Source of the DNA: Oscillatoria nigro-viridis PCC 7112
GTDB lineage: Bacteria; Cyanobacteriota; Cyanobacteriia; Cyanobacteriales; Microcoleaceae
Assembly: GCF_000317475.1 (NCBI RefSeq)
Contig: NC_019729.1
Coordinates: 496,001 to 560,000, forward strand
Length of the DNA stretch: 64,000 nt
Direction of reading: 5' to 3'
This document shows positions 56,637 through 64,000 of this stretch, piece by piece. The notes beneath the pieces are model-generated. The model did no database searches. It saw only the letters and a program-made list of their open reading frames with translations, and was not told the DNA's origin. The position numbers and the translations under genes were made by a program. The first letter of the stretch is position 1, and every line of letters begins with the position of its first letter.

Positions 56637-58508
56637 ATGAGTTACTGCCTAAATCCCAACTGTTCTCAACCGCAAAACCCACCCGCCGCCAAAATTTGCC
56701 GAAATTGCCGATCGAAACTGCTGTTGCGCGATCGCTACCGGGCCATAAAGGCGATCGGACAAGGCGGTTTCGGCAGAACATTCCTCGCCGTTGACGAAGA
56801 CAAACCCTCAAAACCCCGCTGCGTCATCAAACAGTTTTTACCCGCAGAAACCCAACTCATCCCCTCAGCAAGCAATCGCAACAGCAAAAAAGCAGCCGAA
56901 CTTTTTGAACAAGAAGCAATGCGATTAGACGAATTGGGAAAACACCCTCAAATTCCAGAACTATTAGCCTATTCCATCCAAGACAGCAGACAATATGTAG
57001 TCCAAGAATTTATCGACGGGCAAAATTTAGCACAAATTGTAGAAACAGAAGGCAGATTTACAGAAAATCAAATTCTAGACTTACTCAATAGCTTACTACC
57101 CGTCCTTCACTTCATCCATTCCCACAACGTTATTCACCGAGACATCAAACCCGGAAACATCATTCGCCGCCCTGACCAACAATTAGTTTTAGTAGACTTT
57201 GGCGCTGCCAAAATTGCCACAGGTACAGCATTACTCAAAACAGGAACCAGCATCGGCAGCCCCGAATACATCGCCCCAGAACAAGCTAGAGGCAAAGCAT
57301 TTTTTACCAGCGATTTGTACAGTTTAGGCGTAACTTGCCTGTATTTGCTAACTCAAGTTTCCCCATTTGACCTGTTCGATCCTGGCGAGGATGCCTGGAT
57401 CTGGCGGCAGTATTTGGCCAACAACCCGGTGAGTGAACAACTCGGAAAAATTTTAGATAAAATGATTGAAAATGCTGCCAACCGCCGCTATCAAACGGCT
57501 GTTGAAGTATTAAAAGAAATTAATCCCCAAGTTGCGATCGACCTAGCAATTCCTCAAATAAATTCCAAGTTAGTTAAACCCGGAAAAACTCCCGCCCAGC
57601 CCCAAAAGCAAACCTATAACTGGCAATGTCTTCACACCCTCACAGGTCACAAAAACTTAATTTACTCTGTTGCTTTCAGCCCCAACGGAGAAGTTGTAGC
57701 CAGCGGCAGCGATGACAAAACAATCAAGCTGTGGCGAGTAGAAGACGGACAAGAAATAGTGACTCTTACAGGACACGCTAACTCGGTTTATACAGTAGCT
57801 TTCAGCCCGGACGGACAGATGCTAGCCAGCAGCAGCCACGACAAAACAGTAAAACTTTGGCGGATGAAAGATGGGCAAGAAATCCGGACTCTAAGAGGTC
57901 ACATTAACTCAGTTTACGGCGCAGCTTTCAGTCCCGATGGCGAAATTATTGCTAGCAGCAGTTGGGACCAAACAATCAAGATTTGGCGAGTCAAAGACGG
58001 GCAAGAAATTCGCACGCTTGCGGGTCACATAAATTTAGTTTATTTTGTTGCTTTTAGCCCTGATGGCGAAACTCTTGCTAGCAGCAGTTGGGACAGAACA
58101 GTCAAAATTTGGCGAGTTAAAGATGGGAAGCTAATTCGCACACTTACAGGTCATACAGACTCGGTTCGCTGCGTAGCTTTCAGTCCAAATGGAGAGTTTT
58201 TGGCTAGCGGCAGCCATGACAATACTATTAAAATTTGGTGGGTCAAAGATTGGCAAGAAGTTTTAACGATCGCAGGACATTCTTGGTATGTTGATTCTAT
58301 TGCTTTTAGTCCCGATGGCGAGATTATGGCTAGCAGCAGCAATCAAACTATCAAGATTTGGCGAGTGAAAGACGGCCAAGAACTTTGTAATATTGGGGGT
58401 CATAATAACTCGGTTTATTCTGTTAATTTTAGCCCGGAAGGAGAGTTTTTGGCTAGCGGCAGCAGTGACAAAACTATTAAGATTTGGCAGAATATGATGT
58501 TTGTTTAA
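56637..58508 (+). CDS. WD40-repeat Ser/Thr protein kinase (intact)
   Basis: 623 residues. N-terminal zinc-ribbon-like cysteines C4, C9, C21, C24 are shared with its paralog at 25094. The kinase domain has a complete glycine loop GQGGFGRTF (41-49), catalytic Lys65 in VIKQFLPAE, HRDIKPGNII and VDFGAAK, and TSIGSPEYIAPEQARGKAF with the APE motif. Seven WD40 repeats follow from about residue 333, each about 42 residues with GH and WD-like ends. Cyanobacterial kinases of this kind regulate scaffolding; the substrate is not known. Confidence 0.92.
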   Translation: MSYCLNPNCSQPQNPPAAKICRNCRSKLLLRDRYRAIKAIGQGGFGRTFLAVDEDKPSKPRCVIKQFLPAETQLIPSASNRNSKKAAELFEQEAMRLDELGKHPQIPELLAYSIQDSRQYVVQEFIDGQNLAQIVETEGRFTENQILDLLNSLLPVLHFIHSHNVIHRDIKPGNIIRRPDQQLVLVDFGAAKIATGTALLKTGTSIGSPEYIAPEQARGKAFFTSDLYSLGVTCLYLLTQVSPFDLFDPGEDAWIWRQYLANNPVSEQLGKILDKMIENAANRRYQTAVEVLKEINPQVAIDLAIPQINSKLVKPGKTPAQPQKQTYNWQCLHTLTGHKNLIYSVAFSPNGEVVASGSDDKTIKLWRVEDGQEIVTLTGHANSVYTVAFSPDGQMLASSSHDKTVKLWRMKDGQEIRTLRGHINSVYGAAFSPDGEIIASSSWDQTIKIWRVKDGQEIRTLAGHINLVYFVAFSPDGETLASSSWDRTVKIWRVKDGKLIRTLTGHTDSVRCVAFSPNGEFLASGSHDNTIKIWWVKDWQEVLTIAGHSWYVDSIAFSPDGEIMASSSNQTIKIWRVKDGQELCNIGGHNNSVYSVNFSPEGEFLASGSSDKTIKIWQNMMFV

Positions 58509-58532
58509 TTGCTATAATTAAAGTTGTAAATC

Positions 58533-59099
58533 ATGATAAAAATTGTAACCAAAAGATTTCTGCTGCGTGACTTTGTAGATGCCGATCGATCGCCATTCTT
58601 GGAGTATCAAGCCGATCCGCGCAACCAGACATTTTACGAACCCGCTCAATCTACTCCCGACCGTGCCGCACGTCTATTCGAGATGTTTCAGGCATGGGCT
58701 GACGATCGCCCTCGACTCAATTACCAACTGGCGATCGTACAACGACAGGAACCTTACGCGCTTGTCGGTTGCTGTGGACTGCGGGGAGAGTTGTGCGAAA
58801 CTGGCGAGATGGAATTTGGTCTTGAACTGGCACCAGCCTATTGGGGGCGATATGCCTACGCGATCGAGGCGGGGCGTGCGCTGCTCGACTTTGGGTTCAC
58901 AGAACTCGATCTGAAGGCGATCTCCGGGTCTACCGTGAGTGCAAATACCCGGATCGCTCGGTTGGCCGAGTGGATAGGAGCAGAGGTGGTTGCTACCCGC
59001 CCGGGGTCATCATGGATGTCCGATCGCGGTTGGAGCGAGGTCGATTGGCGGATTGCACGGGCGCAATGGGAGCATCGCACTCGGCGGCACGGCCAATAA
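58533..59099 (+). CDS. GNAT-family N-acetyltransferase (RimJ/RimL-like)
   Basis: 188 residues, starting 24 bp after the kinase stop. The RimJ/RimL-type start MIKIVTKRFLLRDFVDADR is followed by the substrate and CoA-binding parts MEFGLELAPAYWGRYAYAIE and SGSTVSANTRIARLAEWIGA. It acetylates an amino group of an unknown target, possibly a protein N-terminus or antibiotic. The sequence is GC-richer than its upstream neighbour, similar to the following sigma cassette. Cotranscription with the kinase is possible. Confidence 0.85.
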   Translation: MIKIVTKRFLLRDFVDADRSPFLEYQADPRNQTFYEPAQSTPDRAARLFEMFQAWADDRPRLNYQLAIVQRQEPYALVGCCGLRGELCETGEMEFGLELAPAYWGRYAYAIEAGRALLDFGFTELDLKAISGSTVSANTRIARLAEWIGAEVVATRPGSSWMSDRGWSEVDWRIARAQWEHRTRRHGQ

Positions 59100-59249
59100 T
59101 ATAGCCTTTCTCAGATAGATCAGGTACAAGTTTAGATTTTAGATTTTAGATTTTAGATTTTAGATTGGGGGATTGGGGAATTGTTAATTAATTCGTGAAT
59201 ACCTCATTTTTCCGAGAACCGCTATATATGTTTGTTTTGTGAACGGTTT
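59100..59249. repeat. Repeat-rich spacer upstream of ECF sigma gene
   Basis: TTTTAGATTTTAGATTTTAG tandem (about 59131-59165) followed by the family-3 half-element at 59203-59226, 24 bp from the sigma-factor ATG. The promoter of the cassette must lie within or upstream of this sequence. Confidence 0.7.
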
Positions 59250-60494
59250 ATGAACGAGACAGCAGCCAATCAAATCCGTCAGCAGGTGGAAGTTGTGTAC
59301 CGATCCGAGTCGCGCCGCGTTTTAGCCACACTGATCCGCTTGCTCGGTGACTTCGACCGCGCCCAAGAGGCGATGCACGAAGCCTTCGCTGCGGCCCTAG
59401 CGCAATGGCCCCGCGACGGCATTCCCGCTAACCCGCGATCGTGGCTTGTATCTACGGGTCGCTTTAAAGCGATCGACACCATCCGCCGTCGCGCCCGCTT
59501 TGATACGCACTTGGCAGAACTCGCTCAACAACTCGATCCGAGTGACACCGCAATCGACGATGACGAGGACGTTGAGGACGATCGCCTGCGCTTGATTTTC
59601 ACTTGCTGTCATCCGGCCCTGTCGCCAGAAGCTCAGGTGGCGTTGACGCTGCGGGAAGTCTGCGGACTCAGTACCGAGGAAATTGCCAGCGCCTTCCTGA
59701 TTCCTCCCCCCACGTTGGCGCAGCGGATCGTGCGGGCCAAGGCGAAGATCCGATCCGCGCGCATTCCTTATCAAGTGCCGTCGATCGCCGATTTGCCCGA
59801 TCGATTGGACACCGTGCTTCAAACGATCTACCTGGTGTTTAACGAAGGGTACGCGGCCTCATCTGGCCGATCGCTGACGCGGGCAGATCTCGCTGACGAA
59901 GCGATCCGTTTGGGACGGCTGGTAATGGAACTGTTGCCAGACTCCGAGGTAATTGGACTCCTGGCGCTGATGCTGCTGCAAGAATCGCGGCGCACCGCAC
60001 GCACTTCCTCCACAGGCGACCTCATCCTTCTCGAAGACCAAGATCGATCGCTCTGGAATCAAGCACAAATTTCTGAAGGCAGGTTACTGGTGCAGCAATC
60101 GCTATCATCAGGACGGTTTGGTTCGTACACGCTTCAGGCTGCGATCTCAGCGGTGCATTCAGAGGCCCAGAGTGCTGCTGCAACGGACTGGGCGCAGATT
60201 GTGGGCTTATACGACCTGCTCGTGCAATTAGAGCCGTCGCCCGTTGTTGCCTTGAATCGGGCGGTGGCAGTGGCAATGCGCGATGGCCCCTTAGCGGGAC
60301 TGCAATCGATCGACCAAATATTAGCGCGCGGCGATTTGGCAGACTACCATCTGGCACACTCCGCGCGAGCCGATTTGTGTCGGCGGCTGGGCAGAACCGC
60401 TGATGCCAGAGAATCCTACCAAAAAGCGCTGGCGATCGCGAAACAGGAACCAGAGCGTCGTTTTCTCGAAAAACGCCTTCGCGAGTTAGGCTGA
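59250..60494 (+). CDS. ECF42-type RNA polymerase sigma factor with C-terminal extension
   Basis: 414 residues from ATG 59250 (MNETAANQIRQQVEVVYRSE); a start six codons earlier is less plausible. Sigma region 2 (RRVLATLIRLLGDFDRAQEA to RFKAIDTIRRRARF) and region 4 (LTLREVCGLSTEEIASAFLI) form the first 190 residues. The remaining 220 residues (LVFNEGYAASSGRSLTRADL, LDEAIRLGRLVMELLP with L from ADEAI, TPR-like end ARESYQKALAIAKQEPERR) are the DUF6596/TPR-like extension of ECF42 factors. Such factors lack an anti-sigma partner and stand beside DGPF proteins, exactly as here; the signal is unknown. Confidence 0.9.
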   Translation: MNETAANQIRQQVEVVYRSESRRVLATLIRLLGDFDRAQEAMHEAFAAALAQWPRDGIPANPRSWLVSTGRFKAIDTIRRRARFDTHLAELAQQLDPSDTAIDDDEDVEDDRLRLIFTCCHPALSPEAQVALTLREVCGLSTEEIASAFLIPPPTLAQRIVRAKAKIRSARIPYQVPSIADLPDRLDTVLQTIYLVFNEGYAASSGRSLTRADLADEAIRLGRLVMELLPDSEVIGLLALMLLQESRRTARTSSTGDLILLEDQDRSLWNQAQISEGRLLVQQSLSSGRFGSYTLQAAISAVHSEAQSAAATDWAQIVGLYDLLVQLEPSPVVALNRAVAVAMRDGPLAGLQSIDQILARGDLADYHLAHSARADLCRRLGRTADARESYQKALAIAKQEPERRFLEKRLRELG

Positions 60495-60543
60495 AAAAAT
60501 TTTTTGCTTTACTGTCGATTTGCAGCTTCGCCGAACGACTACT

Positions 60544-60649
60544 AATATCAAATCCGTTGACATCAGAATTATTATCTCTCTCTTCTCTTTCTCTGTGTCC
60601 TCTGTGTCCTCTGTGGTTTAATCATTCCGATATAACCGGAATTGATATA
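60544..60649. repeat. MITE-like element family 2, copy B
   Basis: AATATCAAATCCGTTGACAT at the left and TATAACCGGAATTGATAT at the right form inverted ends; the centre is TCTGTGTCCTCTGTGTCCTC. Homologous to 17542-17648 over its whole length. It lies between the sigma gene and the first DGPF gene, 43 bp from the latter's start. Confidence 0.8.
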
Positions 60650-60691
60650 AATCCAGGCGACTATCTCAGATCGAATTTTGGAGTAACAACG

Positions 60692-61051
60692 ATGAAATAC
60701 ATATTGCTGATTTATAGCGACGAAAAGGCCTGGACTGAAAGCGACCTGCAGCAATGCTACGTCAAGTCTTTGCAGCTAACCCAAGAACTGCAAGCGAACG
60801 GTCAATATTTGGGTGCTTCGCCGCTGCACTCGATCGCCACAGCAACCAGTATTCGAGTGCGTGACGGCAAAAAACTTGTTACCGACGGGCCGTTTGCGGA
60901 GACGCGCGAACAACTCGGCGGCTACTTTCTGATCGATGCCGAGGATCTTGACGAAGCGATCGCGATCGCAGCACGCATACCAAGCGCCAGTAAAGGTACG
61001 GTTGAAATTCGCCCGATCGTGGAACTGTCGGGCTTGCCATCAGACCGGTAG
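60692..61051 (+). CDS. YCII/DGPF-domain protein 1
   Basis: 119 residues from ATG 60692 (MKYILLIYSDEKAWTESDLQ); a much longer ORF start lies in the upstream repeat. DGPF signature: VTDGPFAETREQLGGYFLID (about 71-90), followed by DEAIAIAARIPSASKGTVEI. Ferredoxin-like alpha/beta fold. DGPF proteins are the standard genomic companions of ECF42 factors; their biochemical role is unclear. A GGAG lies 10 bp before the ATG. Probably cotranscribed with the upstream sigma gene. Confidence 0.9.
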   Translation: MKYILLIYSDEKAWTESDLQQCYVKSLQLTQELQANGQYLGASPLHSIATATSIRVRDGKKLVTDGPFAETREQLGGYFLIDAEDLDEAIAIAARIPSASKGTVEIRPIVELSGLPSDR

Positions 61052-61370
61052 TTGCCGTCAATCGATTGCGCGATTTTAGATTTGAGATTTTGGATTGACT
61101 TGCGCGAGATAAATGCTCTTTCTTGAGGATTTTCGATTTTCGATTTGGGATTGATTCCACGGATCGATCGCGTGGCGGGTACCACCTTTGAAATTCGCTT
61201 GTCAATACCGCTCAACGCCAAGTTCCACATCCGCACTGACAAACTTTTTCAGAAAAAATGTTCAACTTGTCGATCGGGCGCACCTCTATTCGACTAGATG
61301 GTAGAGCAAGGGTTAGCAGTTTTCCATCTGCGCCCGGAAAACCAATCGACATCAATAAGGAGATACCGCG
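61052..61370. other. 319-bp gene-free spacer within the ECF cassette
   Basis: Holds TTTTAGATTTGAGATTTTGG (about 61073) and TTTTCGATTTTCGATTTGGG (about 61131) tandem words, then sequence without coding support. AAGGAGA at 61357-61363 is the ribosome-binding site for the SnoaL-like gene. A second promoter for the three downstream genes could lie here. Confidence 0.45.
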
Positions 61371-61823
61371 ATGACTATGACAACCGAAACCACCAAAACA
61401 CGAGACGAAGCCCAGATTCGACAAATCATCGCAGATACCGCCAGTGCCATCTGCGCCAAAGACATCGATCGCATCATGGCGCACTACGCCCAAGATGTGA
61501 TTATTTTCGATGCAATCCCGCCGTTCCAAACCAAAGGTGCAAATGAATTTCGACGGACGTGGGAGGCGTGCCTGCCTTGCTTCCCGGACTCCTTCGGGAT
61601 TGAGATGCGAGACCTCAGCCTCACCGTGAGCGGTGATTTGGCGATCGCGCACTGGCTTTTTCACTTCACAGGGATGCCAAAAGATCACCCAGGGGCGCAG
61701 ATGTGGATGCGAATCACCTCTGCGTGCCAGCGGAAACAGGGCAGATGGCAGATTGTGCACGAGCATTGCTCTGTCCCCTTCGATCCAGAAACGTCTAAAG
61801 CCGTTTTCACGATCGCACCTTAG
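61371..61823 (+). CDS. SnoaL/DUF4440-like NTF2-fold protein
   Basis: 150 residues from ATG 61371, preceded by AAGGAGA with 7-nt spacing. NTF2-like fold: IRQIIADTASAICAKDIDRI, MAHYAQDVIIFDAIPPF and DLAIAHWLFHFTG, with an AW/WQIVHEHCSVPFDP end. Often a small-molecule or peroxide-handling binding protein in ECF42 loci. Conserved Asp and His could be catalytic in isomerase-type relatives. Ends 37 bp before the second DGPF gene. Confidence 0.82.
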   Translation: MTMTTETTKTRDEAQIRQIIADTASAICAKDIDRIMAHYAQDVIIFDAIPPFQTKGANEFRRTWEACLPCFPDSFGIEMRDLSLTVSGDLAIAHWLFHFTGMPKDHPGAQMWMRITSACQRKQGRWQIVHEHCSVPFDPETSKAVFTIAP

Positions 61824-61860
61824 CCCAGCTCAACAACCACAAACAAAAGGAGATTTCACG

Positions 61861-62292
61861 ATGAAAGTCATAGTTTTAATCAAAGCTACCGAAGACTCAG
61901 AGGCAGGCGTCATGCCCAGCGAACAGCTTCTGACGGAAATGGGGCAGTACAACGAAGCATTGGTCAAGGCGGGAATTATGCTCGCTGGCGAAGGGCTGCA
62001 TCCGAGCTCAAAAGGAGCGCGGGTGACGTTTTCAGGCACAAATCGCAGCGTGATTGACGGGCCGTTCACAGAGACAAAAGAACTGATTGCCGGATTCTGG
62101 ATCTGGCAAGTGGAGTCGATGGACGAAGCGATTGCCTGGGTCAAACGCTGCCCCAACCCGATGCCAGGAGAATCCGCGATCGAAATTCGCCCGATCTTTA
62201 CAGCAGAGGACTTCGGCGAATCCTTGACGCCCGAACTCCGGGAACAGGAAGAACGCATTCGGGCGGGGGCAGAGCAACTCCAGCGTTCTTGA
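61861..62292 (+). CDS. YCII/DGPF-domain protein 2
   Basis: 143 residues from ATG 61861, preceded by AAGGAGA. DGPF signature VIDGPFTETKELIAGFWIWQ (about 61-80), followed by MDEAIAWVKRCPNP and ESAIEIRPIF. A C-terminal extension (LTPELREQEERIRAGAEQLQ) is longer than in the 60692 paralog. Function unknown as for that protein; two different DGPF proteins in one locus are usual. The gap to the next gene is 91 bp. Confidence 0.9.
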   Translation: MKVIVLIKATEDSEAGVMPSEQLLTEMGQYNEALVKAGIMLAGEGLHPSSKGARVTFSGTNRSVIDGPFTETKELIAGFWIWQVESMDEAIAWVKRCPNPMPGESAIEIRPIFTAEDFGESLTPELREQEERIRAGAEQLQRS

Positions 62293-62383
62293 GGGCATCA
62301 ATACTGCCTAACTTTTCGTCCGGCCACCACATCATTTCCCGTGAATGGATTGCTCGATCGACTATTAACCAAAGGAGTACGTG

Positions 62384-62794
62384 ATGCAATCGAATATTTA
62401 TCTCTTTTTTGACGGTGAATGCGAAGCTGCATTTAAATTCTACGAACAGTGTTTAGGTGGCAAACTCGACGGGATGATGACCTATGGGGATGCGCCCGTG
62501 TCTGAGGAAATTCCCTCCGAACAGCGCGATCGAATCATGCACGCTAACTTAACTGTTGGTGGAATGGTATTGATGGGTTCTGACACTCCACCCGATGGCT
62601 TTAAAAAACCACAGGGATTCTCTGTGAATCTTCAATTTGACGATCGGGTCGAAGCGGAGCGGATATTTCAAAAATTGGCAGAAAACGGAACGGTAAAGAT
62701 GCCATTCCAAGAGACCTTCTGGTCTACCCGTTTTGGAATGCTTGTCGATCGATTTGGCACACCGTGGATGATTAATGTCCAGCCAGCTACCTAA
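62384..62794 (+). CDS. PhnB-type VOC-family protein
   Basis: 136 residues from ATG 62384; a GTG lies directly upstream in frame but AAAGGAG at 62371-62377 suits the ATG. VOC-fold sequence with the start MQSNIYLFFDGECEAAFKFY, MTYGDAPVSEEIPSEQRDRI, MHANLTVGGMVLMGSD and the end FGMLVDRFGTPWMIN. PhnB-like proteins are related to glyoxalase I but their activity is unknown. In bacteria they often occur with ECF42 and DGPF genes. Fourth product of the cassette. Confidence 0.9.
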   Translation: MQSNIYLFFDGECEAAFKFYEQCLGGKLDGMMTYGDAPVSEEIPSEQRDRIMHANLTVGGMVLMGSDTPPDGFKKPQGFSVNLQFDDRVEAERIFQKLAENGTVKMPFQETFWSTRFGMLVDRFGTPWMINVQPAT

Positions 62795-62892
62795 CCCTTT
62801 CCAGTTTGCTCACAGGCCTTGCCCTTCAATTCAAACATTAGCGAAAAATCGTTAATGTGTCACCTTGCGATCGAAGTTAAAAAGGAGAAAAC

Positions 62893-63300
62893 ATGGCCAC
62901 TAAAATTTTCGTGAATTTACCCGTCAAAAATCTCGATCGGTCTGTAGAATTTTTTACTAAACTTGGATTCAGTTTTAACGCCCAGTTTACGGACGAAACT
63001 GCCACTTGTATGGTTGTGAGCGAAGACATCTTCGTCATGCTTTTGACAGAAGCCAAGTTCAAGGAATTTACACCCAACCCAATTTGCGATGCTACCAAGA
63101 GTACAGAAGTGCTGGTGTGCTTGTCTTCCGAGAGCCGAGAAGAAGTGGATCAAATGATTGGCAAGGCAGTTGCTGCTGGCGGAACGACCTACAATGAACC
63201 CAAAGACTACGGATTTATGTATGGTCATGGCTTTCAGGATTTAGATGGTCACATTTGGGAAACTATGTTCATGGAACCCAGCGCAGTCAATCAAGGTTAG
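62893..63300 (+). CDS. VOC-family (glyoxalase/bleomycin-resistance-like) protein
   Basis: 135 residues from ATG 62893, preceded by AAGGAGA. Typical start MATKIFVNLPVKNLDRSVEF, then FTKLGFSFNAQFTDETATCM; the end GFMYGHGFQDLDGHIWETMF carries the second metal-ligand His/Glu. VOC metalloproteins act as dioxygenases, glyoxalases or drug-binding proteins. Fifth and last gene downstream of the ECF42 factor, 98 bp after the PhnB-like gene. Confidence 0.9.
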   Translation: MATKIFVNLPVKNLDRSVEFFTKLGFSFNAQFTDETATCMVVSEDIFVMLLTEAKFKEFTPNPICDATKSTEVLVCLSSESREEVDQMIGKAVAAGGTTYNEPKDYGFMYGHGFQDLDGHIWETMFMEPSAVNQG

Positions 63301-63476
63301 GCATTTTCTATCTGCTTCCTGAAAACAATACAAAGCTCTTCTCAATGGGTCCAAGTTAGCGATCGCATTGAGAAGAGCGATCGAATCTCCAAAAATCCAA
63401 AAAGGGTGCATCTCAGTTTGGCAAATCCCTGTAAAAATGGCTAAAATAAAAAATTTAGTAAAACTGTAAAAAAAGG

Positions 63477-63705
63477 ATGAGATAGAGAAAATTACACCCT
63501 CAGATAAACAGCAGCTAAAAGCATACTTAAAAGGGGTAGCAGAAATTATTTACAGAAATACAGATTCAGCCGCTCTCTCAAATGCCTGAAAGTATCGAGA
63601 AATCTCTACGTCAAAAAATGTTAAAAGAAGTGGGTTCCGAACTAGGTAGCTTTTCTTTCAACAGTATCAGGAATTAAAACAGGAAGAAGCCGAAAAGTAA
63701 AATCC
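63477..63705 (+). pseudogene. Decayed ISKra4-type transposase N-terminal fragment
   Basis: The coding pieces are EKITPSDKQQLKAYLKGVAE with IIYRNTDSAALSN (from 63485), then in another frame MPESIEKSLRQKMLKEVGSE, then in a third frame VSGIKTGRSRKVKS (to about 63700). These three read on as the start of an ISKra4-family transposase in my memory (helical N-domain, then KTGR-KLKS). Two frameshifts and no downstream part: a dead remnant. The spacer 63301-63476 shows nothing definite. Confidence 0.55.
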
Positions 63706-63787
63706 GTAGTCGGGTTCCTCAATAGCGGTTCTCGTACAACAATTGAGCTGATGAACCATTACTAAACTTTTAATAAACTCATTTTTT

Positions 63788-64000
63788 TCAATCCATCTGC
63801 TTCACGACCTCCAAGGCTAACCCTAACACCTCTGCAATTTGCTCATCACTCAAGCCCAACTGCCGTAATTTACCAACCATTTCAATCTTAACTTGATTCT
63901 TGTTTCCCTGGAAGTCAGGAGTTTCAGACAGATTTTTATCTGGGGTAGGATTGGGTTGTTCTGAGCAAGAATTTATATAGTTAATTGTGTTGCTATTTCC
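63788..64000 (-). CDS. C-terminal part of a minus-strand protein, possibly Rpn/transposase-like nuclease
   Basis: Stop TCA (reverse TGA) at 63788-63790; the frame is open to base 64000, so the start lies outside. The visible 70 residues end VKIEMVGKLRQLGLSDEQIA then EVLGLALEVVKQMD. A C-terminal helix-turn-helix-like EMVGKLRQLGLSDEQIAEVLG is typical of cyanobacterial Rpn-like PD-(D/E)xK proteins and other short regulators. Before it is a Asn/Pro/Ser-rich linker. Only the tail is available, so the assignment is tentative. Confidence 0.5.
   Translation of the reverse strand, partial: GNSNTINYINSCSEQPNPTPDKNLSETPDFQGNKNQVKIEMVGKLRQLGLSDEQIAEVLGLALEVVKQMD

Noticed and set aside
61212..61766. Minus-strand ORF of 184 codons in the ECF cassette
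   Set aside because: Mostly antisense to the SnoaL-like gene, which has a strong ribosome-binding site and a recognisable fold.

Overview
The window is from a filamentous, Microcoleus/Oscillatoria-like cyanobacterium. The evidence is the photosystem I assembly gene ycf3, a phycobilin-pathway heme oxygenase, many cyanobacterium-restricted families (DUF1574, DUF3288, DUF3124, WD40 Ser/Thr kinases), very frequent HIP1-type GCGATCGC sites, and intergenic DNA packed with short tandem and palindromic repeats. The genus is an inference; no rRNA is present. I found no tRNA, rRNA or CRISPR array.

Layout. 0-4.4 kb: the end of a DUF3226-like gene, a DUF1574 exported protein carrying five in-frame 57-bp repeats, NAD kinase and a zinc-ribbon membrane protein. 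4.6-11.2 kb: a six-gene co-directional cluster (NodU/CmcH-type carbamoyltransferase, SxtJ-like membrane protein, 54-residue DUF5989-like protein, SGNH hydrolase, and two tandem SGNH-like paralogs). The first four match, in kind and order, the sxtI-J-K-L segment of saxitoxin clusters as I remember it, but no other saxitoxin-type gene is visible; I read it as an envelope or small-molecule carbamoylation/esterase module. 11.4-21.8 kb: housekeeping genes (CorC/HlyC, mfd, SLH protein, heme oxygenase, gyrB, miaA). 22-31.3 kb: duplicated Uma2 nucleases, MsrP, a WD40 protein with a degenerate kinase domain, two oxidoreductases, a TPR protein and two cyanobacterial hypotheticals. 31.3-34.1 kb: a complete but decayed IS with 55-bp inverted repeats and a 6-bp target duplication, next to a DUF4160/DUF2442 pair. 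34.3-43.6 kb: secA, rnz, SpoIID/LytB, ycf3, gatC and unknowns.

43.8-54.8 kb is a block of ion, redox and envelope-stress functions: a TrkA-type K+ regulator converging on a Na+/H+ antiporter, a stress protein, a P-type cation ATPase, a BON lipoprotein, a YnfA gene interrupted by one amber codon, an RppA/RppB-like two-component pair and a DUF3124 lipoprotein. Partial copies of the start of the DUF3124 gene lie at 46.2-46.4 kb, so 8 kb of this block is flanked by direct repeats; one partial copy is split by a non-coding IS200/IS605-like element. 55.5-58.5 kb: an aldo/keto reductase and an intact WD40 kinase that is the sister of the degenerate one. 59.2-63.3 kb: an ECF42-like sigma factor with a C-terminal extension, followed by two YCII/DGPF proteins, a SnoaL-like protein and two VOC proteins, most with strong AAGGAG ribosome-binding sites. 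The window ends in a decayed transposase fragment and the tail of a minus-strand gene.

At least four palindromic or MITE-like repeat families can be recognised by comparing intergenic regions within the window; one is found inside a coding sequence without breaking the frame.
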